Shown here one piece after another: positions 25,950 to 35,426 of a DNA stretch of 64,000 bases. The stretch covers positions 3,533,669-3,597,668 of the forward strand of contig NZ_CP051216.1 of the NCBI RefSeq assembly GCF_012516435.1. The letters run 5' to 3'. Position 1 is the stretch's first letter; every line of letters starts with the position of its first letter. The notes beneath the pieces were generated by a model, which ran no database searches, was not told the origin of the DNA, and worked only from the letters and a program-made list of their open reading frames with translations. This DNA comes from Pseudodesulfovibrio sp. zrk46 (lineage in GTDB: Bacteria > Desulfobacterota > Desulfovibrionia > Desulfovibrionales > Desulfovibrionaceae). Position numbers and translations under genes: made by a program.

Positions 25950-27254
25950 ATGTCTTTACTACTCGCCCCGACACAATCGAAAAAACGGCTAGTCGTCCTT
26001 GGCCTTGACGGCCTGCCACTTGAGCTTGCCCGGAGCCTTGGTCGCAGTCTTCCCAATATTGGTAGACTGGCCGAGCATGCCACCACTGTTTGTGCGGAAA
26101 TCCCCGAGCTATCACCCGTTAATTGGACATCGTTCTTCACAGGCAAAGGGCCAGAAACACATGGGACATTCGGCTTTTCACGCATAGATACAGAGACCTA
26201 TGAACTATCGATTACCAACAGTAATCATATAGATTGCCCTACCATATTTGATTGGTTGAACCAATCTAAACTCGTTTCTCGAGTTATCAACTTACCCAAT
26301 ACATACCCAGCAAAACCAATTAAAGGGATGTTAGTATCTGGATTTGTATCCTACGAACTAAGCAAAGCGGCCTACCCACCCTTCTTTGCCGGAAAGCTGT
26401 TGGAAGTTAACTACAAACTCGAAGCTGACACAAACCGGGGCGTGAAGGACCTGGAATATCTCCTCACAGAATTGCGTCAGACCTTACGGTCCCGCCTAGC
26501 AGCACTAGACATCCTTTGGCCTGATCTATCATGGGATCTATTTATTCATGTTTTTACTGAAACAGATCGGCTATCCCACTTTTTCATGGATGCCGTTCTC
26601 AATCAAAAACACCCACAGCATTTACATTGCATGGCCTTTCTAACTGATTGGGACCAGGCGATAGGACAACTTCTGGCACGATACGATGCTCTGAAGGAAC
26701 CCAAGCGACTAATCGTTCTTGCTGATCATGGTTTTACAGAACTCAAAACCGAAGTCTGCATAAACACATGGCTTAAGCAACAACAACTGCTCAAACTCAG
26801 GCAGCCACCGCTCAACGAATGGGATGCTACATGTATTGGCTCTGATTCCAAAGCGTTCGCACTTGATCCCGGCCGTATCTATATCCATTCGCGCGAACGG
26901 TTCGCACGAGGCTGTGTAGCGAACACTGAGCGTTCTTCACTCATTAAAACCATCCGTGCCGGATTGATGGACTTAACCTTGGACGGGGAGCGCGTCATGG
27001 AATATGTACACACAGGAGACGAGTTGTACCCTGACGCAACCTCAGAACAGCTACCTGATCTTGTCTGCCAAGCTCGCCCCGGCTATGATCTCAAGGCCAA
27101 ATTCGATAGACAGGACATATTTGGCCATTTCGGCCGCACCGGCACCCATACGGTGGAAGGCGCAATCTTTTTCGACAGCGAAGGCTCTGCCCCTGTACGA
27201 ATGCGCGACATCGGACGAACTATAATGGAATATTTCAACATTTCGGACAATTAA
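25950..27254 (+). CDS. alkaline-phosphatase-superfamily phosphodiesterase/nucleotide pyrophosphatase-like protein
   Basis: A 434-residue soluble enzyme. The first metal site is VLGLDGLPLELA. The nucleophile region SPVNWTSFFTGKGPETHGTFGF contains the T/S of the superfamily, and LIVLADHGFTEL and GHFGRTGTHTVEGAIFF supply the later metal ligands. Members hydrolyse phosphate diesters or transfer phospho-groups; the substrate is unknown. It is packed between DUF2156 and the helicase gene (three bases). Confidence 0.87.
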   Translation: MSLLLAPTQSKKRLVVLGLDGLPLELARSLGRSLPNIGRLAEHATTVCAEIPELSPVNWTSFFTGKGPETHGTFGFSRIDTETYELSITNSNHIDCPTIFDWLNQSKLVSRVINLPNTYPAKPIKGMLVSGFVSYELSKAAYPPFFAGKLLEVNYKLEADTNRGVKDLEYLLTELRQTLRSRLAALDILWPDLSWDLFIHVFTETDRLSHFFMDAVLNQKHPQHLHCMAFLTDWDQAIGQLLARYDALKEPKRLIVLADHGFTELKTEVCINTWLKQQQLLKLRQPPLNEWDATCIGSDSKAFALDPGRIYIHSRERFARGCVANTERSSLIKTIRAGLMDLTLDGERVMEYVHTGDELYPDATSEQLPDLVCQARPGYDLKAKFDRQDIFGHFGRTGTHTVEGAIFFDSEGSAPVRMRDIGRTIMEYFNISDN

Positions 27255-27257
27255 TCC

Positions 27258-29390
27258 ATGAGTATAGATTTTGAGAATGAACTAAATGACGCCCAACGTG
27301 AGGCAGTACTGACCACCGAAGGCCCGGTACTCGTAATTGCAGGCGCGGGCTCGGGCAAGACACGTACCATTGTATACCGCTTAGCGCATTTAGTGGAAGA
27401 AGGTGTAGACCCGGCCCAAATCCTACTGCTTACCTTCACTCGCAAGGCTGCGCAGGAAATGCTGGCACGTGCCGAACACATACTTGGCCGCCCCCTCACC
27501 GGAACCAGTGGCGGCACCTTTCACTCCTTTGCCTATGCCACCCTGCGCCGCAACGCTATGGACATCGGGTTCGACAATGGCTTCACCCTGATGGACCGCA
27601 CGGATAGCGAGAATATATGCAAAGACGTAAAAGACTCCCTCAAGCTGGGCAAAGGCGACCGCTCCTATCCCAAGAAAGGAACACTGCTGGACATGATTAC
27701 AAAGTCCCGCAACAAAGAGCTGCCCATCGATGCCATTATGGAACGCGAGGCTTACCATCTCTCCCCATATCTAGATGACATCAATGAAATTTCGGATGGT
27801 TACGCCCAATTCAAACGTAATCACGCTCTTGTGGACTATGACGACCTTCTCTTTCATCTGGATAAGTTACTGGAAGAAAACGAACCGCTTCGCAACCAGC
27901 TTCAGGCCCGCTACCGCTACATTATGGTGGACGAATATCAGGACACCAACCTGGTACAGGCTCGCATAGTCAAGCATTTGGCCGGAACCAAAGGTAATGT
28001 TATGGCCGTTGGCGATGATGCCCAGTCCATCTATGCCTTCCGTGGTGCCAACGTTCAGAATATCTTAGATTTCCCCACCATCTTTGAGGGGGCCAAAGTC
28101 ATCCGTTTGGAAAAGAACTACCGTTCAGTTCAACCTATTCTTGACCTGACAAACAAGGTCTTGGATGGAGCCGCCACCAAATTTGACAAGAACCTCTTTT
28201 CCGACCTCAAGAGCGACAAGCTCCCCGAGGTGATCTACCCATTGAGCGACCAATCTCAAGCCCGACTCGTGGTAGACCAGATTCTGGAACTCAAACGCAA
28301 ATACGATCTCCACGACATCGCAGTTCTTTTCCGCGCAGGCTATCAGTCCTTCCCGTTGGAAGTAGCTCTGACCCGCATTGGCATTGACTACCAAAAGTTC
28401 GGCGGCATTCGCTTCCACGAGGCTGCTCACGTCAAGGACGTACTTGCCTTCCTGCGCTTAGTCCTCAATTCCCATGATCTGCTCGCTTGGCAACGCGCCA
28501 TGGAGCACATCAAAGGTGTAGGCCCCAAGACCGTGGCCAAAATATATCAGGCCATCCACACGGATGATCAAAAGTACATGGCCAAGATCACCAAAAAGAA
28601 CGATACCTTGCGCGACCTGCTCAACGAATTGGACGCCCTGCGCAAGATGCAGCCACGTCCCGGCATGGTGATGGAACGGATCATGGCCTTTTACCTGCCC
28701 ATACTCGTAGAAAAATACCCCGACGACTATCCCAAGCGACAGGCCGGGCTGGAGCAGCTTGGTCAGATCGCTGCCGGATATGCAGACATGGAGCAATTCC
28801 TGGGCGACCTCAGCCTAGATGGCGACCCGGACGAGGAAAAACGTAAAGAAAATGCTGTGGTTCTCTCCACAGTTCACTCGGCCAAAGGGCTGGAATGGAG
28901 CGCGGTTATCATTATTGATTTAGTGGAAGACCGCTTCCCCTCGCGCAAAGCAATGCAGCGCGCCGAGGATTTAGAAGAGGAGCGCCGCCTCATGTACGTG
29001 GCTTGCACCCGAGCCAAGCAGTGTCTTAAACTCTTCGTACCCAGTTCGGTATACAACCGTGCCAGCGGCATGTCTGACCCCACTCTGCCGAGCCCGTTTG
29101 TACTGGAGTTACCAAGCGACACCTTTGACCGCTTGAACGAATCTTACGGTGGCGGACTGGAAAAACGCCTCAAAGCTTCTCAATCAACAGCCCCAATGCG
29201 CAAGGACTACTCTAAAACGGACAATCCGACGTCCTCGACCAAGCAGGATCCTAGCAAGCTCGGATTCTGCAAACATAAGATTTTTGGCAAAGGAAAAATC
29301 ATCGCCCGCCCCGAACCCAACAAGTACAAAATTAACTTTCCAGGATTCGGCATCAAAACCATCATCGGCGACTACCTTGAATTACTCTAA
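27258..29390 (+). CDS. UvrD/PcrA-family ATP-dependent DNA helicase
   Basis: Superfamily 1A 3'-5' helicase, 710 residues. The Q motif LNDAQREAV precedes Walker A AGAGSGKT (28-35). Further motifs are LTFTRKAAQEML, VDEYQDTN (motif II), GDDAQSIYAFRGA (III), LEKNYRS (IV), STVHSAKGLEW (V) and LMYVACTRAK (VI). The C-terminal segment ending FPGFGIKTIIGDYLELL is like the Tudor-type tail of PcrA. It is the last gene of the tightly spaced 23.6-29.4 kb group. It could be named pcrA or uvrD; sequence alone does not decide. Confidence 0.93.
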   Translation: MSIDFENELNDAQREAVLTTEGPVLVIAGAGSGKTRTIVYRLAHLVEEGVDPAQILLLTFTRKAAQEMLARAEHILGRPLTGTSGGTFHSFAYATLRRNAMDIGFDNGFTLMDRTDSENICKDVKDSLKLGKGDRSYPKKGTLLDMITKSRNKELPIDAIMEREAYHLSPYLDDINEISDGYAQFKRNHALVDYDDLLFHLDKLLEENEPLRNQLQARYRYIMVDEYQDTNLVQARIVKHLAGTKGNVMAVGDDAQSIYAFRGANVQNILDFPTIFEGAKVIRLEKNYRSVQPILDLTNKVLDGAATKFDKNLFSDLKSDKLPEVIYPLSDQSQARLVVDQILELKRKYDLHDIAVLFRAGYQSFPLEVALTRIGIDYQKFGGIRFHEAAHVKDVLAFLRLVLNSHDLLAWQRAMEHIKGVGPKTVAKIYQAIHTDDQKYMAKITKKNDTLRDLLNELDALRKMQPRPGMVMERIMAFYLPILVEKYPDDYPKRQAGLEQLGQIAAGYADMEQFLGDLSLDGDPDEEKRKENAVVLSTVHSAKGLEWSAVIIIDLVEDRFPSRKAMQRAEDLEEERRLMYVACTRAKQCLKLFVPSSVYNRASGMSDPTLPSPFVLELPSDTFDRLNESYGGGLEKRLKASQSTAPMRKDYSKTDNPTSSTKQDPSKLGFCKHKIFGKGKIIARPEPNKYKINFPGFGIKTIIGDYLELL

Positions 29391-29412
29391 CCAAATAAAA
29401 TCTCACATTACC

Positions 29413-30363
29413 ATGAAAAGCGAAGAACATTTTCTCAAACTGCTCGACACCTATTTTCCCCGAGATCACGAATTCCTCAAACTGGGACGCGGCGACGACT
29501 GCGCAGTGCTGGCCGGAGGTAAGGACTACTGCGTGTCCTCGGACATATTCCTTGAAGACGTCCACTTTCGCCGCTCCTACTTCTCTGCCGCTGACATTGG
29601 CTACAAAGCGCTAGCAGTGAACATTAGTGACATCGCTGGCATGGGGGCCAAGCCTGTGGCCTTCACCATGGACCTGATGGCCCCGTCAGAACTGGACGAC
29701 AACTTCTGGAATGATTTCCTCAAGTCCATGAGCATGCTGGCCCGCCAGAACGATATTGTACTGGCGGGTGGAGACCTGTCCCGTGCAGACAAACTCGGCA
29801 TATCCATCTCCATCTTCGGTGTGGCAGGCGGCTCTGGCAATTTCATCCGCCGCAACAACTGCGCCCCCGAAGATATCATTTTCACAGTTGGTGACCTAGG
29901 CCTCGCCCGCGCAGGCCTCATGACCCTAGAAGCGCTAGGCGACAAAGGACGGGAGGCCTTCCCTGCGGCAGTCAATGCACACCTCCGCCCCAAACCCAAA
30001 GTCATGATTGGCACCCTTCTCAATGCTGCAGGCATTAACTCTCTTATGGACGTATCCGACGGCCTCGCTCGGGATTTACCCCGCCTAATCGGCCCAAATT
30101 TGGGAGCGGACATCAGACTTGTCGGCGAACAACTCAATGGCAATGTACTAGCATTTGCCATGGGCGTTGGAACAGATCCCATAGAAGTTGCCATGCTCGG
30201 CGGTGAAGATTACGCTTTGCTCGGCACGACTTCTCCAGACAACCTCGATAAGGTGAAAAGCATCCCTGGCCTGACAGTCATAGGCAAAGTCACCGACTCT
30301 CCTGATTTGCTGGTAAATGGTGAGCCTTTCAAGGTACAGGGATTTGATCATTTCGACCATTAG
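29413..30363 (+). CDS. thiL: thiamine-monophosphate kinase
   Basis: Phosphorylates thiamine monophosphate to thiamine diphosphate, the cofactor needed among others by acetohydroxyacid synthase. The start at 29413 gives MKSEEHFLKLL and leads to the metal motif GRGDDCAVL (26-34). A longer frame overlapping the helicase is rejected. VNISDIAGMGAKP and LMDVSDGLARDL are conserved substrate loops. The length is 316. It starts 22 bases after the helicase stop, with no clear ribosome binding site. Confidence 0.93.
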   Translation: MKSEEHFLKLLDTYFPRDHEFLKLGRGDDCAVLAGGKDYCVSSDIFLEDVHFRRSYFSAADIGYKALAVNISDIAGMGAKPVAFTMDLMAPSELDDNFWNDFLKSMSMLARQNDIVLAGGDLSRADKLGISISIFGVAGGSGNFIRRNNCAPEDIIFTVGDLGLARAGLMTLEALGDKGREAFPAAVNAHLRPKPKVMIGTLLNAAGINSLMDVSDGLARDLPRLIGPNLGADIRLVGEQLNGNVLAFAMGVGTDPIEVAMLGGEDYALLGTTSPDNLDKVKSIPGLTVIGKVTDSPDLLVNGEPFKVQGFDHFDH

Positions 30364-30371
30364 GAGGCCTC

Positions 30372-30785
30372 ATGGACAGAGAGCTGGTTACAATCGGCTA
30401 TATACACTCATCAATCAAAGACTTGGAAAATGCTCCCAAAATGGAGGATGAACCAGGTGCAGTTCGCGCAACTATTGAACTAGATCCTACTTATATTGCG
30501 GGACTTGAGGCCATGGAAGTTGGGGCAGATCTGGAAATATTCACATGGTTCCACAAAGCAGACCGAAGCGTGTTGAATGTCCACCCTCGTGGCGATAAAT
30601 CGCGCCCACGTCGTGGCGTTTTTTCCACGCGCTCCCCTTTCCGTCCTAACCCTATTGGCCTCCACCGGGTAACCCTGGTTGCCATAAACGGAGCCCGGTT
30701 AACAGTTGAACCGCTAGAAGCTATTGATGGCACTCCGGTCATCGACATCAAGTCCAAACCCAAGCCTCCAGCACAACGTGATTAA
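30372..30785 (+). CDS. trmO: tRNA (adenine(37)-N6)-methyltransferase TrmO
   Basis: Methylates t6A37 to m6t6A37 in threonine tRNA, acting on the base made by the TsaE-dependent pathway. The VirR/TsaA-type beta-barrel is recognised by VNVHPRGDKSRPRRGVFSTRSPFRPNPIGLH and the product region LEAIDGTPVIDIKS. The 137-residue length corresponds to the short form without the C-terminal domain of E. coli TrmO. TAGGAGGCCTC precedes the ATG. Confidence 0.9.
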   Translation: MDRELVTIGYIHSSIKDLENAPKMEDEPGAVRATIELDPTYIAGLEAMEVGADLEIFTWFHKADRSVLNVHPRGDKSRPRRGVFSTRSPFRPNPIGLHRVTLVAINGARLTVEPLEAIDGTPVIDIKSKPKPPAQRD

Positions 30786-31644
30786 TGATTTTCAAGCTGT
30801 CGAGACCAAGAACGACAATCATGTAGGCGGATGGGTCACAACATCTGACTCCACTCGTCTATGGATTGACGTACAAGGTCGTGGCCGCCCCATCCTGTTC
30901 GTTCATGGATGGACCATGAGTTCAGAGTTCTGGCGTCGCCAAATCCCCCTTGCCGCCACCCACCAAATAATCACGATGGATCTCCGAGGCCATGGAAGGT
31001 CGCAATCTGTCATGCGCGGTTTATCTCTACCCCGCAACGCACGAGATATACACGATATTATCCGTGCTCTTGGACTAGACAACGTCACCCTCATCGGCTG
31101 GTCCATGGGTGGAGCGATAGCCATGGATTACTGGAAACAATTCGGGAATGAGCGTCTTGCTGGAATAGGTTTTATAGAAACAGCTCCAGCTCCCATGTCT
31201 AGCGAAGCATGGAATACTCATCGATGCCGTGCTCACAACATCGATGCCATGAACGACGACATGGACTTTCTCGAGAATAATCAACAAATCTATGGTGCCC
31301 AGTTTGTCCACACCATGTTTCTATCTGGAGAAGCCCCACCTCACGCTCACCAGTGGATGCTTTCGGAACATTTGAAGACATCACCCCATACGGCTCGGAC
31401 AGTATTTGAAGACTACATGAGCCGCGACTACACTCACATGCTTCCAACTATCACACTACCTACTTTGGTTATGTATGGACGTTCAAAAAATATGTGTTAC
31501 GGTCCATCCACTGGTCGATTTGTAGCCGGAAGCATTCCCGGTTCCCAACTCGTCATCCTAGAGCGTAGCGGACATTTGCCATTTTATGAAGAAGCTGATC
31601 TATTCAATCATGAGTTGACCAATTTTATTACTCAACTAGCCTGA
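30778..31644 (+). CDS. alpha/beta-hydrolase fold protein
   Basis: A cytoplasmic hydrolase of about 288 residues. The oxyanion region is PILFVHGWTMSSEFW. The nucleophile elbow GWSMGG places Ser at about residue 109. A final His lies in LERSGHLPFYEEA. The substrate is unknown; sequence is closest to the general esterase/haloperoxidase-like group. The start is uncertain: GTG 30778 overlaps trmO by 8 bases and gives VINDFQAVETK, while TTG 30724 reaches deep into trmO. No clear ribosome binding site is seen. Confidence 0.82.
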   Translation: MINDFQAVETKNDNHVGGWVTTSDSTRLWIDVQGRGRPILFVHGWTMSSEFWRRQIPLAATHQIITMDLRGHGRSQSVMRGLSLPRNARDIHDIIRALGLDNVTLIGWSMGGAIAMDYWKQFGNERLAGIGFIETAPAPMSSEAWNTHRCRAHNIDAMNDDMDFLENNQQIYGAQFVHTMFLSGEAPPHAHQWMLSEHLKTSPHTARTVFEDYMSRDYTHMLPTITLPTLVMYGRSKNMCYGPSTGRFVAGSIPGSQLVILERSGHLPFYEEADLFNHELTNFITQLA

Positions 31645-31670
31645 TATGACCAAATCATGGAGAGGAAAAT

Positions 31671-32243
31671 ATGTACAAGATTTTTGCCGTATTTGCTGCA
31701 ATCCTCATCACCCTAGTCATTCTTGCTCCCCAACCATCTACCGCTGCAGAAAAGGCAGGGGGCATATTGGTTGATTCACAGATGGTTGACGACCAGCAGC
31801 TTGTGCTCAATGGTCTTGCTCTACGCGAAAAATTCGTCTTCGACGTCTACGTGGCAGCCCTATATCTTCCTAAGAAAACATCTGATCCAAAAACAATTCT
31901 GGCAGACGATACCCCTCGCATGATGACTATGCATTTTCTAAGGAATGTGGACGCAAAAGCCATCAACGAGGCCTGGCTAGAGGGTTTAAACGACAATACT
32001 CCAAACGCAACTCAAGAACTTAAAGCAAAGTTCGAACAACTCGCTGACATGATGGTTGATATGAAGAAAGATGACGTGATGGGATTTACATACTCCCCTA
32101 CCTCTGGCACAGCCATCATGGTCGCAGGCCAACCCAAAGGCGGTATCCCTGGCAAAGATTTCGCTGATGCCATTCTAGCGACATGGATCGGCCCCAACCC
32201 TGGTCCCGGTACTAAGTTCAAACAAGCAATCCTTGGCAATTAA
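31671..32243 (+). CDS. exported chalcone-isomerase-like domain protein
   Basis: A 190-residue protein with a signal peptide (hydrophobic 5-20, cleavage after STAA near residue 25). The mature part matches the bacterial chalcone-isomerase-like family: LNGLALREKFVFDVYVAALYLPKK, then MMTMHFLRNVDAKAINEAW and GIPGKDFADAILATWIGPNP. Bacterial members have no known isomerase activity and probably bind fatty acids or similar ligands in the periplasm. GGAGAGGAAAAT precedes the ATG. The SIMPL-domain gene follows 12 bases later. Confidence 0.88.
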   Translation: MYKIFAVFAAILITLVILAPQPSTAAEKAGGILVDSQMVDDQQLVLNGLALREKFVFDVYVAALYLPKKTSDPKTILADDTPRMMTMHFLRNVDAKAINEAWLEGLNDNTPNATQELKAKFEQLADMMVDMKKDDVMGFTYSPTSGTAIMVAGQPKGGIPGKDFADAILATWIGPNPGPGTKFKQAILGN

Positions 32244-32255
32244 AGGGGATTAACC

Positions 32256-32963
32256 ATGGACAATAGACTTTCGTTCCCAGCTCTTACTGGCGTTCTTTTA
32301 GCTGCTGGCATCGTGCTCGGCTGCTGGATTCTTGGCAATGCTCTCGTCAATTTTAAAGCGATGGATCGCTATGTCACGGTTAAAGGTCTTGCTGAACGCG
32401 AAGTCAAAGCAAACCTCGCAATGTGGCCCATTAGCTACAGCGCAAGTGCTGATACCCTTCCCGATGTTGATGCTCAATTAAAATCAGCCCGAAAGATAAT
32501 CATGCGATTCCTTGAAGACCAGGGACTTGCCAACGCCGAGATTCTCGACGCAGCACCGCGTATACAAGACAATCAGTCTAACAACTACAACCAACGCCCC
32601 AGCCTGCGCTACACTGCTCAAGCCATTCTCTCCGTCCGTTCTGAAGACATCACCACTATTAAAAGAGCCATGTCGAAGGCGGGTGACCTTGTGTCACGCG
32701 GAGTACTTCTCTCCCCAAATTATGAGTTTCGACCAACTTTCGCATTCACAGGTCTTAATGAAATAAAACCAGAGATGATCGCAGAAGCCACACGCAACGC
32801 ACGTAACGCAGCAAAACAATTCGCTAATGACTCAGGGTCCAAAGTTGGTGGTATTCGCCGTGCTACGCAAGGGTATTTTAGCCTTCAGGACCGCGATCAA
32901 TACACCCCTGAAATCAAAAAGGTACGAGTCGTCACTACTGTTGATTACTTTTTGAAAGATTAA
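32256..32963 (+). CDS. SIMPL-domain (DUF541) membrane-anchored periplasmic protein
   Basis: A 235-residue protein with an uncleaved N-terminal membrane helix (about 9-31: LTGVLLAAGIVLGCWILG) and a periplasmic SIMPL/DUF541 domain. The domain begins YVTVKGLAEREVKANLAMWPI and includes YTAQAILSVRS and ATRNARNAAKQFA. The family's role is poorly known; links to oxidative stress and outer-membrane integrity have been reported for some members. It is probably co-expressed with the chalcone-isomerase-like gene. A strong terminator follows. Confidence 0.88.
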   Translation: MDNRLSFPALTGVLLAAGIVLGCWILGNALVNFKAMDRYVTVKGLAEREVKANLAMWPISYSASADTLPDVDAQLKSARKIIMRFLEDQGLANAEILDAAPRIQDNQSNNYNQRPSLRYTAQAILSVRSEDITTIKRAMSKAGDLVSRGVLLSPNYEFRPTFAFTGLNEIKPEMIAEATRNARNAAKQFANDSGSKVGGIRRATQGYFSLQDRDQYTPEIKKVRVVTTVDYFLKD

Positions 32964-32986
32964 TCCTAGAAGAATCATATTCCTAT

Positions 32987-33028
32987 AAAACAAGAGGCCC
33001 ACAGCATTCGCAGTGGGCCTCTTGTTTT
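32987..33028. terminator. bidirectional terminator after the SIMPL gene
   Basis: A perfect 16-bp stem (AAAACAAGAGGCCCAC at 32987-33002 with its complement at 33013-33028) has A- and T-rich outer ends. It lies between the convergent genes ending at 32963 and 33047. Confidence 0.92.
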
Positions 33029-33046
33029 TCAAGAATTATTAACCGA

Positions 33047-33619
33047 TTATATTTGAGGTACGATACGCTTTATCGGACGCATAAGTTTAGTTATACGGCT
33101 CTCATACGGGCTGCGAATTTCACTCGCACCACCAGCGGTTTCAAATGTATAAAACAAATTAGGATCAATTTCACGTGCCGTTGCCAGCACATGCTTCATA
33201 TCAGTTCGTTTGCAAACAACAAACTGAACTGTCACCGGACCATCTGATCCTTCACCGGCAACCGTTGTAATCATGAACCCGCTCTCCCTAACTGCTTGAG
33301 CAATGTCATGCCCGTGCCATGCGCTTATTATTCGGATTACGACATTTCCAAGTGCAAGTTTCTTTTCAGCCAATATGCCCACAACATTACCAGTAGCAAA
33401 CCCTACAGCATAACAAACACCAAGAAAAGGTTCCTCTCCGACCTTCATCATCACTGCAGTCGTGCCAAAAATCCATAGAGTCATCTCAAGACAACCAAGA
33501 AAAAATGCTGCTTTAGACTCACCCAGCACTGTAACCATGGTCCTGACGGTTCCAAGTGTCAGCACCGCGACTTCAGCAAAAAAGATAAGCACCCCAAGAA
33601 ACAGTATATCCATAGACAT
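33047..33619 (-). CDS. UPF0316 membrane protein (DUF5698/DUF2179)
   Basis: A 190-residue protein with three membrane helices in the first 90 residues (about 5-25, 38-58, 65-83) and a soluble DUF2179 domain (about 95-175), the layout of the UPF0316 family. TLGTVRTMVTVLGESKAAFFLGCLE is a family sequence. The function is unknown. It is a single gene on the minus strand, separated from ilvC by about 190 bases that hold the ilvC terminator and probably its own promoter. Confidence 0.85.
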   Translation of the reverse strand: MSMDILFLGVLIFFAEVAVLTLGTVRTMVTVLGESKAAFFLGCLEMTLWIFGTTAVMMKVGEEPFLGVCYAVGFATGNVVGILAEKKLALGNVVIRIISAWHGHDIAQAVRESGFMITTVAGEGSDGPVTVQFVVCKRTDMKHVLATAREIDPNLFYTFETAGGASEIRSPYESRITKLMRPIKRIVPQI

Positions 33620-33756
33620 GACTAAACCTCTTAATCAAAAAATCGAGAGGGGGATTTATAGATCATTTATTACTGAGTCAAGTAATTATTTTGCAACAAA
33701 CTCGAATAAAACGGCCGTCTATGCTGCACTCTTTCTTCAAACCATCTTAAACAACA

Positions 33757-33792
33757 AAAGGTCCGATTCGGCGGATGCCGAACCGGACCTTT
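33757..33792 (-). terminator. intrinsic terminator after ilvC
   Basis: AAAGGTCCGATTCGGC (33757-33772) pairs with GCCGAACCGGACCTTT (33777-33792), allowing one wobble or mismatch, around a four-base loop. It lies 21 bases past the ilvC stop and has a T-rich end on the minus strand. Confidence 0.9.
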
Positions 33793-33812
33793 ATGTATAC
33801 GACTAAATGAGC

Positions 33813-34823
<1,011 letters not shown>

Positions 34824-34873
34824 TTAGCCACGTTGGGCCGCAATTTCCTGAATTATATAAACATGCGCAAAAG

Positions 34874-34903
34874 CCGGGCGAAGGGACTAATCCCTTGGCC
34901 CGG
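34874..34903 (-). terminator. hairpin between ilvN and ilvC, possible partial terminator
   Basis: A 13-bp GC-rich stem with one mismatch and a four-base loop (34874-34886 with 34891-34903) is followed on the minus strand by CTTTTG. It could reduce readthrough from ilvBN into ilvC or act as an RNA-stability element. A TATAAT-like sequence at 34852-34857 on the minus strand could give ilvC its own promoter. Confidence 0.6.
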
Positions 34904-34922
34904 TGCATCGCCTGGTTGCGAA

Positions 34923-35420
34923 TTATAGGTCGATTTGCATGGAACGCTGCATGGCAACGTATCCGGTGCGAGCAATCTCCTTGATGCCAAAACGGGTCAG
35001 TAAATTGACCAACGCCGAGATCTTACCCTCGTCGCCAGTGACCTCAATAGTCACTTCGTCGGGGCTGACATCTACAACCTTACACCTGAAGATGTCAACA
35101 ATGCGGAGAATCTCAGCGCGTTTGGAATCCTCTGCATTGACCTTGAGCAAGACCATCTCTCGCTCCACAGACTTCAATTCAGTGAGATCCTTGACTTTAA
35201 TGGTAGGCACCAGTTTGCGCAGTTGTTTGACAATTTGCTCAATGATGTTGTCATCGCCCTCGGCTACAATGGTCATAAGGGAAACCCCCTTCTCCAGAGT
35301 TGGGGCAACATTCAAAGAATAGATGTTAAATCCACGTCCACTGAACAGACCTGCCACACGTGAAAGGACACCGGGCTCGTTTTCAACCATCACGGAAAGT
35401 GTGTGTTTACTCATTATCAT
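34923..35420 (-). CDS. ilvN: acetolactate synthase small (regulatory) subunit
   Basis: Regulatory chain of acetohydroxyacid synthase, conferring valine feedback. The N-terminal ACT domain starts HTLSVMVENEPGVLSRVAGLFSGRGFNI, and an IlvN C-terminal domain covers about residues 80-160. The length of 165 is typical. It begins six bases after ilvB (GGAGAGAATGAT before the ATG) and must assemble with that large subunit. Confidence 0.96.
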   Translation of the reverse strand: MIMSKHTLSVMVENEPGVLSRVAGLFSGRGFNIYSLNVAPTLEKGVSLMTIVAEGDDNIIEQIVKQLRKLVPTIKVKDLTELKSVEREMVLLKVNAEDSKRAEILRIVDIFRCKVVDVSPDEVTIEVTGDEGKISALVNLLTRFGIKEIARTGYVAMQRSMQIDL

Positions 35421-35426
35421 TCTCTC

